A DNA stretch of 64,000 bases from Adhaeribacter rhizoryzae (lineage in GTDB: Bacteria; Bacteroidota; Bacteroidia; Cytophagales; Hymenobacteraceae), in the NCBI RefSeq assembly GCF_008629685.1, contig NZ_VWSF01000015.1:1-64000 (forward strand), written 5' to 3'. The first letter of the stretch is position 1. The number at the start of each line of letters is the position of its first letter. The notes beneath the pieces were generated by a model. It saw only the letters and a program-made list of their open reading frames with translations. It searched no databases and was not told the origin of the DNA. Made by a program: the position numbers and the translations under genes. This document shows, one piece after another, positions 8,682 to 18,973 of the stretch.

Positions 8682-9049
8682 TGGAGCTGCAGGGAGTCGA
8701 ACCCTGGTCCAGACAAGGAAACTGTCGCGCTTTCTACATGCTTAGTTGCCGTTGGGTTTTCGAATAAATCAAGGTCGGCACCAGACCTATTGATTTACCT
8801 TAGGTGTTTAGTTTCGCGGTTGCGCCACACCTTCGCAATCGCTATCCAAGCGTTTTCGATGCCCCGTACCCAGCCGCGGTTTGGAGTAGCAGCTGCGGGA
8901 CAATGACTATTGCTTAATACCTAGATTAAGCAGCCATAGCGTAGTTAGACTCGCCGATTGTTGTTCGAATGACTTTTTAACAGGAGATTCATTCAACTCC
9001 CGACATGCTTACACGCAGCCTGCTCAAGCTGTCAATTCCGGTCAGCCCC
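8682..9049 (-). ncRNA. ssrA: Transfer-messenger RNA (tmRNA, ssrA)
   Basis: 368 bases. The 5' end GGGGCTG (9049-9043) pairs with the 3' CAGCTCC next to the discriminator A at 8682 to form the alanine-type acceptor stem, and GGTTCGACTCC upstream forms the T-arm. CCA is not encoded. A tag frame GGC GAG TCT AAC TAC GCT ATG GCT GCT TAA (8955-8926) gives GESNYAMAA, resembling tmRNA tags of Bacteroidota. tmRNA with SmpB rescues stalled ribosomes and marks the incomplete peptide for ClpXP-type proteases. Several paired segments after the tag fit pseudoknots. A convincing promoter box lies upstream at 9121-9128. Confidence 0.95.
8926..8955 (-). other. tmRNA proteolysis-tag reading frame
   Basis: Ten codons including the stop encode GESNYAMAA with resume codon GGC. 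The hydrophobic Ala-Ala end is the ClpXP-type degron. Confidence 0.9.
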
Positions 9050-9120
9050 GGATTGGTACTTGTACTAAATAAACAGCCAATAGTTAAGAAAAATTCATTT
9101 GCTTAACCTGATTGGTAGAG

Positions 9121-9128
9121 CAAAGATA
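9121..9128 (-). promoter_or_regulatory. Bacteroidota-type -7 box upstream of ssrA
   Basis: TATCTTTG on the minus strand matches the Bacteroidota -7 consensus TAnnTTTG. It lies about 72 bases before the mature tmRNA 5' end, implying a leader removed by RNase P. No clear -33 TTG partner is visible. Confidence 0.5.
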
Positions 9129-9252
9129 CTAGTTTCCGTTAACAGTAACCAGTTATCAGGTAGGTTTTCTAAATTAATTAAGTTAACTGTTTAATATTTA
9201 AAAGCTTATACAAACCCAAAATATTTACCTTTTAACCTTTAACGCATTTGCG

Positions 9253-9260
9253 TATCTTTG
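9253..9260 (+). promoter_or_regulatory. Bacteroidota-type -7 box directly upstream of dnaX
   Basis: TATCTTTG ends 7 bases before the dnaX ATG, so transcription would start almost at the start codon and give a very short or leaderless mRNA. A -33 TTG is not evident. Confidence 0.45.
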
Positions 9261-9267
9261 TAATAGG

Positions 9268-11199
9268 ATGGAAAATTTTGTTGTTTCAGCTCGTAAATAC
9301 CGGCCAGCTACTTTTGATAGCGTAGTAGGCCAGCACCATATTACTACTACGCTTAAGAACGCGATTACCAGCAACCATTTGGCCCAGGCTTTTTTGTTCT
9401 GCGGCCCCAGGGGGGTTGGTAAAACCACGTGTGCCCGTATTCTGGCCAAAACCATTAATTGCCAGAACCTAACGCCGCAGACCGAAGCCTGTAATGAATG
9501 TGAATCGTGCCGGAGTTTTAACAACAATGCTTCTTTTAACGTGCACGAACTTGATGCGGCTTCTAACAACTCCGTAGAAGACATCCGGAACCTGGTAGAG
9601 CAGGTACGGTACGCCCCGCAAGCCGGTAAATACAAAATCTATATTATAGATGAGGTGCACATGCTCTCGAACTCGGCGTTTAATGCTTTCCTGAAAACGC
9701 TGGAAGAGCCCCCCTCCTACGCTATTTTTATTTTGGCTACCACCGAGCGGCACAAAATTATTCCCACCATTTTGTCGCGTTGCCAGATATTCGACTTTAA
9801 CCGCATCCAGATTGAGGATATGGTAAAGCACCTGCGCAATATTGCCGGCAAAGAAGAAATTAAAGCCGAAGACGATGCGCTGCATCTGATTTCGCAGAAA
9901 GCCGATGGTGCTTTACGGGATGCGTTGTCTATATTCGACCAGATGGTTACTTTTTCGGGTAATAATATTACCTACAAGGAAACAGTTGCCAACCTGCACA
10001 TTCTGGATTACGATTATTATTTTAAGTTAACCGATTTTCTGCTGAACCAAGATATTGCCGGCACCTTGCTGTTGTTCGATGATATTCTGAAAAACGGTTT
10101 TGATGCCCATAACTTTATAACGGGTATTGGTGAACATTTCCGGAGCCTACTGGTAAGTAAAGACAATGTAACCGTGCAGTTGCTGCAGGTTTCAGATAAT
10201 ATTAAAGCCCGCTATGCCCAACAGGCTAACCAAACTTCGCTATCGTTCCTGCTATCAGGATTAAACGTAGTAAGCGCCTGCGATGCGAACTTTAAAAACA
10301 GCAAAAATCAGCGGCTGCACGTAGAACTTTGCCTCTTAAAACTGGCCCACCTGAATCAGGCCGTTAATTTTGCCAAAGACTTCTCCCTGAACGGAGACGT
10401 CAAAAAAAAAACTAGTGTAAGTCCGGCCGCGGAAAGCAGAACCAGCGAAAACCAAACAGCTACACGGTCAGTGCCGGATTCGATTCCAAGTGGGCCCACC
10501 AATGGCAACGGGCAGTCTTTAGCTGCGGCCCACAATGGCCACACTGTTAAAACACCAGCCCCAGCGGCACCACCCACGGTAGTACCGCCGGAAACTTCGC
10601 CAACGGCCATCAACAAGATGCCGCCGGTGCCAACGGTAAATTTTCCGCCCCCGCCGGTAGTAGAAGAACCAAGTCCGTCGCGGGCACCGGACCGCAACGT
10701 GCCTTTGCCCGGTGCCAAAAAGATGGTAAAAATGCCTAGTCTGAAAGATATTCAGGCCCAGTTAAGCAATCCTGCCGTAAGTCAAAAAACTCACACGGCC
10801 ACATCAACAGAAGAAGAGCCTACTGGTCCAGCCACTGTCGTTAGCCCGGAAGCTTTTCAGGCGGCCTGGCGCGAACTGACGATGCAGAAGCGAGCCGAAA
10901 ACAAAATGCTGGAATATATTATTTTGGATCGCCCGGTTACCCTCGACGAAAAGCAGGAAATATTGCTTCAGGTAGAAAATCCAGTGCAGGTAGACCAGTT
11001 TAATGAGTTCCGGGCCGAGTTCTTATCCGCCTTACGCCAGCGTCTCCGCAACAACCGCCTGAACGTGCGTTTGGAGGTAAAAGAACAACAAGGCGGCCGT
11101 AAGCTCTACACCTCGCAAGATAAGTTTAATTATTTATCGGAGAAGCACCCGATTTTACCCGAACTCAGAAAACGGCTGATGCTGGATACTGATTTCTAA
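9268..11199 (+). CDS. dnaX: DNA polymerase III subunit gamma/tau
   Basis: 643 residues. This is the clamp-loader ATPase: Walker A GPRGVGKT (46-53), the zinc-module cysteines C65, C75, C78 and C81, Walker B IIDEVHML, and the arginine-finger segment ILSRCQIFDF. Domain III ends near residue 370. A proline/threonine-rich linker (about 385-520) and a conserved C-terminal domain (about 530-640) follow; in tau this end binds the polymerase core and DnaB helicase. An A10 run at 10402-10411 (codons 379-382) sits exactly at the domain III/linker boundary and could yield a short gamma form. A -7 box abuts the start, and a terminator lies at 11382-11410. Identity is certain. Confidence 0.97.
   Translation: MENFVVSARKYRPATFDSVVGQHHITTTLKNAITSNHLAQAFLFCGPRGVGKTTCARILAKTINCQNLTPQTEACNECESCRSFNNNASFNVHELDAASNNSVEDIRNLVEQVRYAPQAGKYKIYIIDEVHMLSNSAFNAFLKTLEEPPSYAIFILATTERHKIIPTILSRCQIFDFNRIQIEDMVKHLRNIAGKEEIKAEDDALHLISQKADGALRDALSIFDQMVTFSGNNITYKETVANLHILDYDYYFKLTDFLLNQDIAGTLLLFDDILKNGFDAHNFITGIGEHFRSLLVSKDNVTVQLLQVSDNIKARYAQQANQTSLSFLLSGLNVVSACDANFKNSKNQRLHVELCLLKLAHLNQAVNFAKDFSLNGDVKKKTSVSPAAESRTSENQTATRSVPDSIPSGPTNGNGQSLAAAHNGHTVKTPAPAAPPTVVPPETSPTAINKMPPVPTVNFPPPPVVEEPSPSRAPDRNVPLPGAKKMVKMPSLKDIQAQLSNPAVSQKTHTATSTEEEPTGPATVVSPEAFQAAWRELTMQKRAENKMLEYIILDRPVTLDEKQEILLQVENPVQVDQFNEFRAEFLSALRQRLRNNRLNVRLEVKEQQGGRKLYTSQDKFNYLSEKHPILPELRKRLMLDTDF
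10402..10411 (+). promoter_or_regulatory. A10 slippage site in dnaX
   Basis: Ten consecutive A read AAA AAA AAA A in frame, then CTAGTGTAAG. A -1 slip (or one extra A in the mRNA) gives AAC TAG; a +1 slip gives CTA GTG TAA. Both end a product of about 380 residues, a gamma-like clamp-loader subunit without the tau tail. dnaX slippage of this kind is established in Escherichia coli and Thermus; here it is inferred from sequence. Confidence 0.6.
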
Positions 11200-11381
11200 A
11201 ATACCTGATTAGCTGAAGCGGAAATAAGCTGTTTAGTATTTCTGTTTCGAACAGAATCCGGTACCATTGGTGATATTTTCACCGCCAATTCGAAAGCTTC
11301 TGCCAGACTACTTGCTGGTGCCTCCGCAGCAAGGGAAACGGTTATTACCATTAAATAAAATGGTAAACAGCTTTAAAGCTG

Positions 11382-11410
11382 AAATCCCTGCGCAACTCAG
11401 GGATTTTTAT
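11382..11410 (+). terminator. Rho-independent terminator after dnaX
   Basis: AAATCCCTG (11382-11390) pairs with CAGGGATTT (11398-11406) around a 7-base loop and runs into TTTTT. It separates dnaX from the M16 peptidase gene. Confidence 0.8.
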
Positions 11411-11469
11411 TTTGGTGCCATTCTTGTATATTCGATAGTACTTTCCATAACTTAAAACACCCCAATTCC

Positions 11470-14430
11470 GTGAAAAAAATATTCATGAGTTTAGCGTTGC
11501 TGTCGGGTTTAGCCCTTTCGCAATGTAAAACCCCCAATACCCAATCGGCTTCTACCGCTACCGAAACACCGGCTGCGCCCGAAGAAAAAAAGTACAACTA
11601 TACCACCGTACCCAACGACCCGCTGAAGGCGCGTATTTATACCCTCGATAACGGCTTAACCGTTTACCTCAGCGATTACAAAGATGCGCCGCGCATCCAG
11701 ACCTATATTGCGGTGCGGGCGGGCAGCAAAAACGACCCGGCTACCGCTACGGGTTTAGCGCACTACCTGGAGCACATGGTATTTAAAGGTACCTCCCGCC
11801 TGGGTGCCCGCGATTTCGCTAAAGAACAAGCCGAGCTGGCCAAAATAGAAAACCTCTACAATGTATACCGGACTAAAACCGACCTGGCCGAACGCAAAAA
11901 AATATACTACCAAATAGATAGCATTTCTGGGGTAGCGGCCAGTTATGCCGTTGCCAACGAATACGATAAAATGGTGGGCGCCATTGGTACCAACGGCTCC
12001 AATGCGTATACCTCGGTAGAACAAACCGTTTATACCGGCGATATCCCGGCCAACCAGGTTGAAAAATGGGCCCAGGTAGAAGCCGAACGTTTCGGGGAGC
12101 TGGTGCCGCGCCTTTTCCATACCGAACTGGAAGCTGTTTACGAAGAAAAAAACCGTTCCCTCGACAGTGATGGCAGTAAGGTTTTTGAGGCCTTAATGGC
12201 CGGAATATTTCAGAAACACCAGTACGGAACCCAAACCACCATTGGTACCGTCGAGCACCTGAAAAACCCGTCTATTACCGAGATCAAGAAATATTTCGAG
12301 GCCTATTACGTACCCAATAACATGGCCATTGCCATGAGCGGCGACTTGGATTACGACCAGACTATTCGCACCATCGATAAATATTTTGGTAAACTAAAAA
12401 ACCAGCCGGTTCCGGCTTACAACCCACCCGCCGAAGCACCCATTACCCAACCCATCGTGAAAGAAGTATTTGGCCCGAGTGCCGAAAGCATTCGCTTGGG
12501 TTTCCGGTTTCCGGGTATAAAATCCAAAGAGGCACTGGTTCTGAAAATGATTAGCCAGCTATTATCAAATGGCCAGGCGGGCTTAATCGACCTGAACCTG
12601 AACCAGAAACAAAAAGTACTGGGTGCCTCGGCCGGCGAGTACACCATGAACGATTACAGCGTGCTGCTGCTGGGCGCCACGCCGCGCCAGAGCCAAACCC
12701 TCGACGAAGTAAAGAATATTTTGCTAAGTCAAGTGGAATTGGTAAAGCAAGGCAAGTTTGAAGACTGGCTGATACCGGCCATCGTAAACAACACCAAAAT
12801 TGCCGAAATGAAAGCCTTCGAGAGCAACGAAGCTAGAGCCGATGCTTTTGTGAGCGCCTATATTGCCCATCTGGATTGGAAAGATTACCTGGCGATGCGC
12901 GATGAATTTGCCAAAATAACCAAGCAGGAAGTAGTTGATGTTGCCAATAAATATTTGGGCCCGAATAATTACGTGGTGGTTTACAAACGTACCGGCAAAG
13001 ACCCGAATATTCAGAAAGTAGAAAAGCCCACCATTACGGCGGTACCCGTTAACCGCGATGTGCAGTCGGAGTTTTACAAAACCGTTATGGCTGGCAAAAC
13101 CCCGGAGCTGAAACCGGTATTCCTGGATTACAAAAAAGACGTAGGTGAAACCAAAATCAAAAATAATATTCCGGTTTACTTTACCCGCAACCAGGAAAAC
13201 GGCTTGTTTAACCTGTACTACGTGCTCGAAACCGGCACCAACAACAACCCCAAACTGGGCCTGGCGGTTAATTACCTGAAGTATTTAGGCACCGATAAGT
13301 TCAGCGCCGAGGAATTACAAAAGGAATTTTTCAAACTGGGTTCTTCTTTCGATGTTTTCTCGTCGCAGGAGCAGGTGTATGTAAGCTTAACCGGCCTGGA
13401 TGATAATTTTGAAAAAGGGCTGGCCTTGTTCGAAAGCGTGCTGCAAAACCCACAACCCGATCAGCAAGCTTTACAAGACATGGTAGCCGGCGTGTTAAAA
13501 GAACGGGCCAATGCCAAACTGAACAAAGGCATTATTCATTCCCAGGCCATGGTGAACTACGCCAAATACGGCCCTAAAAACCCGTTTACGAATATTATAC
13601 CGGAAGCAGAACTGCGTAAAGTTAAGCCGCAAGAGTTGGTAAGTTTAATTAAAAGCATCCCGACCTACGAGCACCACATTTTGTACTACGGCCCACGCGC
13701 TACCGAAAACTTAACAGCGGCTTTAAACACCGGTCATATCGTGCCGGCCAACTTAAAACCCGTTCCTCCTTTAAAAGTATTCCCGGAAAAAGACTTTACC
13801 GACCGCCAGGTTTACTGGACTGATTTTAACATGGTACAGGCCGAGCTGCTTTTCCTGACGAAATCCTTTAACTTCAACAAAAACCTGGTACCCACCATTA
13901 CGTTGTACAACGAATATTTCGGCGGCAACATGGGTTCTATTGTATTCCAGGAATTGCGCGAATCGAAGGCCCTCGCCTACTCGGCTAGTTCGCGTTACGC
14001 CAACGCCAGCCGGAAAGACCGGGCCAACTACATTTTATCTTACATTGGTACGCAATCGGATAAATTACCGGAAGCAACAGCCGGCATGCAGGCCCTGCTC
14101 AACGAAATGCCCCAGGCCGAAGCCAATTTTGCCAACGCCAAAGAAAGCATCCTCAACAGCATCTCTACCGAGCGCATCACCAAATCCGATATTTTATTTG
14201 ATTATGAGCGGTCCAAACGCTTAGGCCTGGATTACGACATCCGGCAGGATATTTACCAAAGTGTAAATTCCCTCACCTTTACCGATATGAAGAAATTTCA
14301 GGAGCAATTTGTAAAAGGCCAAAACCAGGTCATCCTGGTTATCGGCTCCAAAGAGCGCTTAAACTTTAAAGAGTTGCAGAAATACGGCAAAGTAAAACAG
14401 CTGAGTTTGAAAGAACTGTTTGGGTATTGA
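11470..14430 (+). CDS. M16-family zinc metallopeptidase, lipoprotein
   Basis: 986 residues from a GTG start. The signal peptide ends in LALSQC, with Cys19 the likely lipidated residue, so it is periplasmic and membrane-anchored. The inverted zinc motif HYLEH (98-102), in HYLEHMVFKGT, is characteristic of pitrilysin/insulinase peptidases, and the downstream glutamate is in ELEAVYEEKNRS. The protein has the duplicated layout of two active-like plus two inactive halves (about 45-530 and 560-980). The second half lacks the zinc motif, as is normal. The role is degradation or processing of peptides in the envelope; the substrate is unknown. It stands alone between two terminator-like structures. 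Confidence 0.9.
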   Translation: MKKIFMSLALLSGLALSQCKTPNTQSASTATETPAAPEEKKYNYTTVPNDPLKARIYTLDNGLTVYLSDYKDAPRIQTYIAVRAGSKNDPATATGLAHYLEHMVFKGTSRLGARDFAKEQAELAKIENLYNVYRTKTDLAERKKIYYQIDSISGVAASYAVANEYDKMVGAIGTNGSNAYTSVEQTVYTGDIPANQVEKWAQVEAERFGELVPRLFHTELEAVYEEKNRSLDSDGSKVFEALMAGIFQKHQYGTQTTIGTVEHLKNPSITEIKKYFEAYYVPNNMAIAMSGDLDYDQTIRTIDKYFGKLKNQPVPAYNPPAEAPITQPIVKEVFGPSAESIRLGFRFPGIKSKEALVLKMISQLLSNGQAGLIDLNLNQKQKVLGASAGEYTMNDYSVLLLGATPRQSQTLDEVKNILLSQVELVKQGKFEDWLIPAIVNNTKIAEMKAFESNEARADAFVSAYIAHLDWKDYLAMRDEFAKITKQEVVDVANKYLGPNNYVVVYKRTGKDPNIQKVEKPTITAVPVNRDVQSEFYKTVMAGKTPELKPVFLDYKKDVGETKIKNNIPVYFTRNQENGLFNLYYVLETGTNNNPKLGLAVNYLKYLGTDKFSAEELQKEFFKLGSSFDVFSSQEQVYVSLTGLDDNFEKGLALFESVLQNPQPDQQALQDMVAGVLKERANAKLNKGIIHSQAMVNYAKYGPKNPFTNIIPEAELRKVKPQELVSLIKSIPTYEHHILYYGPRATENLTAALNTGHIVPANLKPVPPLKVFPEKDFTDRQVYWTDFNMVQAELLFLTKSFNFNKNLVPTITLYNEYFGGNMGSIVFQELRESKALAYSASSRYANASRKDRANYILSYIGTQSDKLPEATAGMQALLNEMPQAEANFANAKESILNSISTERITKSDILFDYERSKRLGLDYDIRQDIYQSVNSLTFTDMKKFQEQFVKGQNQVILVIGSKERLNFKELQKYGKVKQLSLKELFGY

Positions 14431-14493
14431 TAAGCTGTTATATGCAGGAAAACCTTAATAATAAGTTCTTAACTTTAAATATTATCACAGGTA

Positions 14494-14564
14494 CATAATT
14501 GCAAATTCTAAAAGAAAAAGGACAATACAATATTGTCCTTTTTCTTTTAGAATTTGCAATTATG
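14494..14564. repeat. Perfect 71-base palindrome (34-bp arms)
   Basis: CATAATTGCAAATTCTAAAA and onward to 14527 is matched exactly, base for base, by its reverse complement at 14531-14564, with only CAA between. Its position 60 bases after the M16 stop suggests a terminator or a mobile-element relic. Arms this long and perfect are unusual for a simple terminator, and it lies 10 bases from the GIY-YIG element. Confidence 0.9.
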
Positions 14565-14573
14565 TTTTTTCAT

Positions 14574-14956
14574 CTTTGTCATTCAGGAGGAAACTATTTA
14601 GCCTATTCAAAAGCGCTAGCTACAATGCTTAAAGGCAACTATTTCGTTTATATAACCTCCAATCCGAAAAAGACAGTTCTTTATACTGGCGTTACAAATG
14701 ATTTACCAACCAGGCTACAACAACATTTTGAGAACAAAGGAAATTCAAGCACTTTTGCCGGCAAATTTTACTGCTATAAACTACTTTACTACGAAAGGTA
14801 TTCTGATGTAAATATTGCTATTGATAGAGAAAAAGAAATCAAAGATATAAGCCGGGATAAGAAGTTAGAGTTAATCAAATTAATAAATCCTTACCTAGAC
14901 TTCCTTGTAGTCAGCGGCCTTGAATAGGCCAAATAGTTTCCTCCTGAATGACAAAG
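14574..14956 (+). mobile_element. Compact inverted-repeat element carrying a GIY-YIG nuclease gene
   Basis: 383 bases. The left arm 14574-14627 (CTTTGTCATTCAGGAGGAAA, then CTATTTAGCC and so on) is matched by the right arm 14903-14956 in inverted orientation over about 54 bases with roughly eight mismatches. The only gene starts with the final ATG of the left arm and stops inside the right arm, so the arms encode both protein ends. The same TGTCATTCAGGAGGAAAC core recurs as gene-less palindromes at 31431-31497, 42562-42653 and 61301-61371. No target duplication is evident. I interpret it as a small autonomous element with MITE-like derivatives; this is inference. Confidence 0.7.
14625..14927 (+). 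CDS. GIY-YIG family nuclease (UvrC/Slx1-type single domain)
   Basis: 100 residues from ATG 14625. A longer frame from 14499 exists, but its first 42 codons only translate the palindrome and the left arm. The fold signature is visible: YFVYITSNPKKTVLYTGVTN with the tyrosines and glycine of the GIY-YIG pair, Arg in LPTRLQQH, and the catalytic-type Glu in IDREKEIKDISRDKK. It contains only the nuclease domain; such stand-alone proteins cut or nick DNA in homing and mobile settings. Its exact enclosure by inverted repeats suggests it acts on the arms, as an inference. Its base composition is AT-rich relative to the neighbouring M16 gene. Confidence 0.88.
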   Translation: MLKGNYFVYITSNPKKTVLYTGVTNDLPTRLQQHFENKGNSSTFAGKFYCYKLLYYERYSDVNIAIDREKEIKDISRDKKLELIKLINPYLDFLVVSGLE

Positions 14957-15038
14957 TGTATAAATAAGAGTTAAGAGCTATTTTGAGTCGTAAGCAAGTC
15001 GCGAAAGTATTTTCTGCGCCTTAATGTGGAAGATTTAT

Positions 15039-15917
15039 TTAAAAGCTTTCCTGTTCTTTAAGAAGCTTATCCTGATACTTCAATAAATTTGAATTCGAAA
15101 TTTTGTGTTGAATAGGATTATTTGAACCTCCTAATGGATAACACATCCAAACTACATCATTTAAGAACTTTACCTTGTTCGTTTGTATTAACATACACCA
15201 TGTATACCCATCATTAGATAAACCAAAACCTAATTCACTAAAATTATTTATAGACATCACTTTAGTTAAAATCTCAACTTCAATTTTAGCACGATTATCT
15301 TGCCCCTCTTCAACTTCGAATCCATCATTGCCAAAAACAGCTGTTGTATTCACATCGAAAAGTATTGCACCACGATGTACATTAAAATGTGAATTCCTAA
15401 CATAATTAGCAATTTTACCCGCTATTTCATTCCATATAATTCTTGGTTTTGGACTACTTGCCATCTCCTCATTATACATTTTAACAGTTTGCTCCCAATC
15501 AGTCTTTGCCTTTATAATATCATTCCGAGTTAATTTTCGGGTTATATCATCACCTTCTCTATGGGCAATATCATGATCATTTGGACAAAGTACTGCAAGG
15601 TTTTCATATGAGTTATCTTGGGTTTCAGAATACTTTTTAATATGATGTAAAATAAAGCTATCGCTTTTTTTACCTTTGCAAATGCAACATGTAAAATTAC
15701 TATTTCTAAGTAATTTGTAACTGACATCTTCCTCAATAGGCTTCCTTTTAACACATTTCTTGATGAATATAACCTGCTGCTCAGAGAGTGAATATTTTTC
15801 CATTAGCTCTCTTTTAGCCAACTTTCTAAATTCAGTTATGTTTGCACCAGCATTTATCAAGTAAGATGCTAAATCACTATGTACGCCATAACCTGTAAAA
15901 GTATTAATTGTAATCAT
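15039..15917 (-). CDS. HNH endonuclease domain protein
   Basis: 292 residues. The N-terminal 65 residues are uncharacterised. The HNH/zinc region spans about 75-120: C77-x2-C80, FILHHIKK (91-92), Asn106 in YENLAVLC and the closing CPNDHDIAH. The layout CxxC...HH...N...CxxxH is the ordinary metal-dependent HNH nuclease finger. The remaining 150 residues form an unrecognised domain that could bind DNA or ligand (for example RIIWNEIAGKIANYV). The gene is clearly more AT-rich than its neighbours and lies next to the GIY-YIG element, suggesting acquisition. It could be a stand-alone restriction-like nuclease; no methylase is nearby. Confidence 0.8.
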   Translation of the reverse strand: MITINTFTGYGVHSDLASYLINAGANITEFRKLAKRELMEKYSLSEQQVIFIKKCVKRKPIEEDVSYKLLRNSNFTCCICKGKKSDSFILHHIKKYSETQDNSYENLAVLCPNDHDIAHREGDDITRKLTRNDIIKAKTDWEQTVKMYNEEMASSPKPRIIWNEIAGKIANYVRNSHFNVHRGAILFDVNTTAVFGNDGFEVEEGQDNRAKIEVEILTKVMSINNFSELGFGLSNDGYTWCMLIQTNKVKFLNDVVWMCYPLGGSNNPIQHKISNSNLLKYQDKLLKEQESF

Positions 15918-16224
15918 TATGCCTTTACTTACTTTTTGGATAAGATAAATTTACTTTACAATAAACGAATAAACTCTACCTTTTCAATTCTAATTAATAA
16001 ACAAGTAGTATCAGTACTTCATTCATCATTAAAATAGTCGCTTAATACTGATTATACAGAGTTCCTCCGTTTATCCCCAGTTCCCGGCATATATAAGTAA
16101 TAATCTTCAATTATTTGTTGTTTTAATAGCCTTTGATTTACTATTTAAATGAAGATAATTCAAATTTATTTTGAAATAGATGAAGAATATTCAGCTATTT
16201 ATATACAAACTTAAATAAAAAAAA
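15918..16224. other. Intergenic region, about 300 bases
   Basis: AT-rich DNA between the HNH gene start and the isocitrate dehydrogenase terminator. No gene, RNA or clear repeat is seen. Confidence 0.4.
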
Positions 16225-16255
16225 GACTACTGATTTAAATGTCAGTAGCCTTTTT
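16225..16255 (-). terminator. Terminator of isocitrate dehydrogenase
   Basis: On the minus strand GGCTACTGA/TCAGTAGTC arms are flanked by A5 and T8 tracts, starting 18 bases past the stop codon. Confidence 0.85.
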
Positions 16256-16272
16256 AAATTAGTTTATTACAA

Positions 16273-18558
<2,286 letters not shown>

Positions 18559-18754
18559 CTAGTTTATTTTTTAGTATGATGGACTTAACTATTCGAACAA
18601 CAGAACCCAATAGTTACAGCGGCAAATATAATAGTCTTTTGGGAATAGTACAGCTATAGTAGGCAATCCGTAAAGGTTGTTAAAAACTTTTGGAGCAATA
18701 TTTTTGATTAGAAATTTGACTGAATATTAAGTAAGCTATCTATAAATTCCGAAT

Positions 18755-18953
18755 AGCCCCAAAGGGGCGAAAGATATCAGCGATGGGTGCAGCCCATCGT
18801 AATTACACCAATCCCGACAGCAAAGCCCTGAATGGGCGAAATACTTAGAATAAAGATAATTACGCCCATTCAGGGCTTTGGTTTTGGGTGCTTGACAGGC
18901 ACAGGGCTGCACCCTGTGTTGGGGGATTTCGCCCCTTCAGGGCTTTGCCTTAG
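18755..18953. repeat. Multi-hairpin REP-like repeat, copy 1
   Basis: A chain of palindromes: AGCCCC/GGGGCG, CGATGGG-TGCAG-CCCATCG, a perfect 18-bp pair CAAAGCCCTGAATGGGCG (18821-18838) with its complement (18863-18880), CACAGGG-CTGCA-CCCTGTG, and an outer GGGGCGAAA/TTTCGCCCC pair. A second copy with the same order lies at 21169-21390; together they bracket the aldose dehydrogenase gene. The rest of the 475-base gap (18499-18754) shows no gene. Confidence 0.8.
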
Positions 18954-18973
18954 TTTGCGGGCATATTTTAGGA

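Noticed and set aside
8679-8906. 75-codon plus-strand open frame
   Set aside because: It is the complement of tmRNA; composition and structure fit ssrA, not a protein.
11267-11455. Short plus-strand frame between dnaX and the M16 gene
   Set aside because: It reads straight through the dnaX terminator hairpin and has no recognisable content.
14499-14624. Upstream in-frame extension of the GIY-YIG gene
   Set aside because: These 42 codons translate the perfect palindrome and the left arm and lack family similarity; ATG 14625 gives the normal N-terminus.
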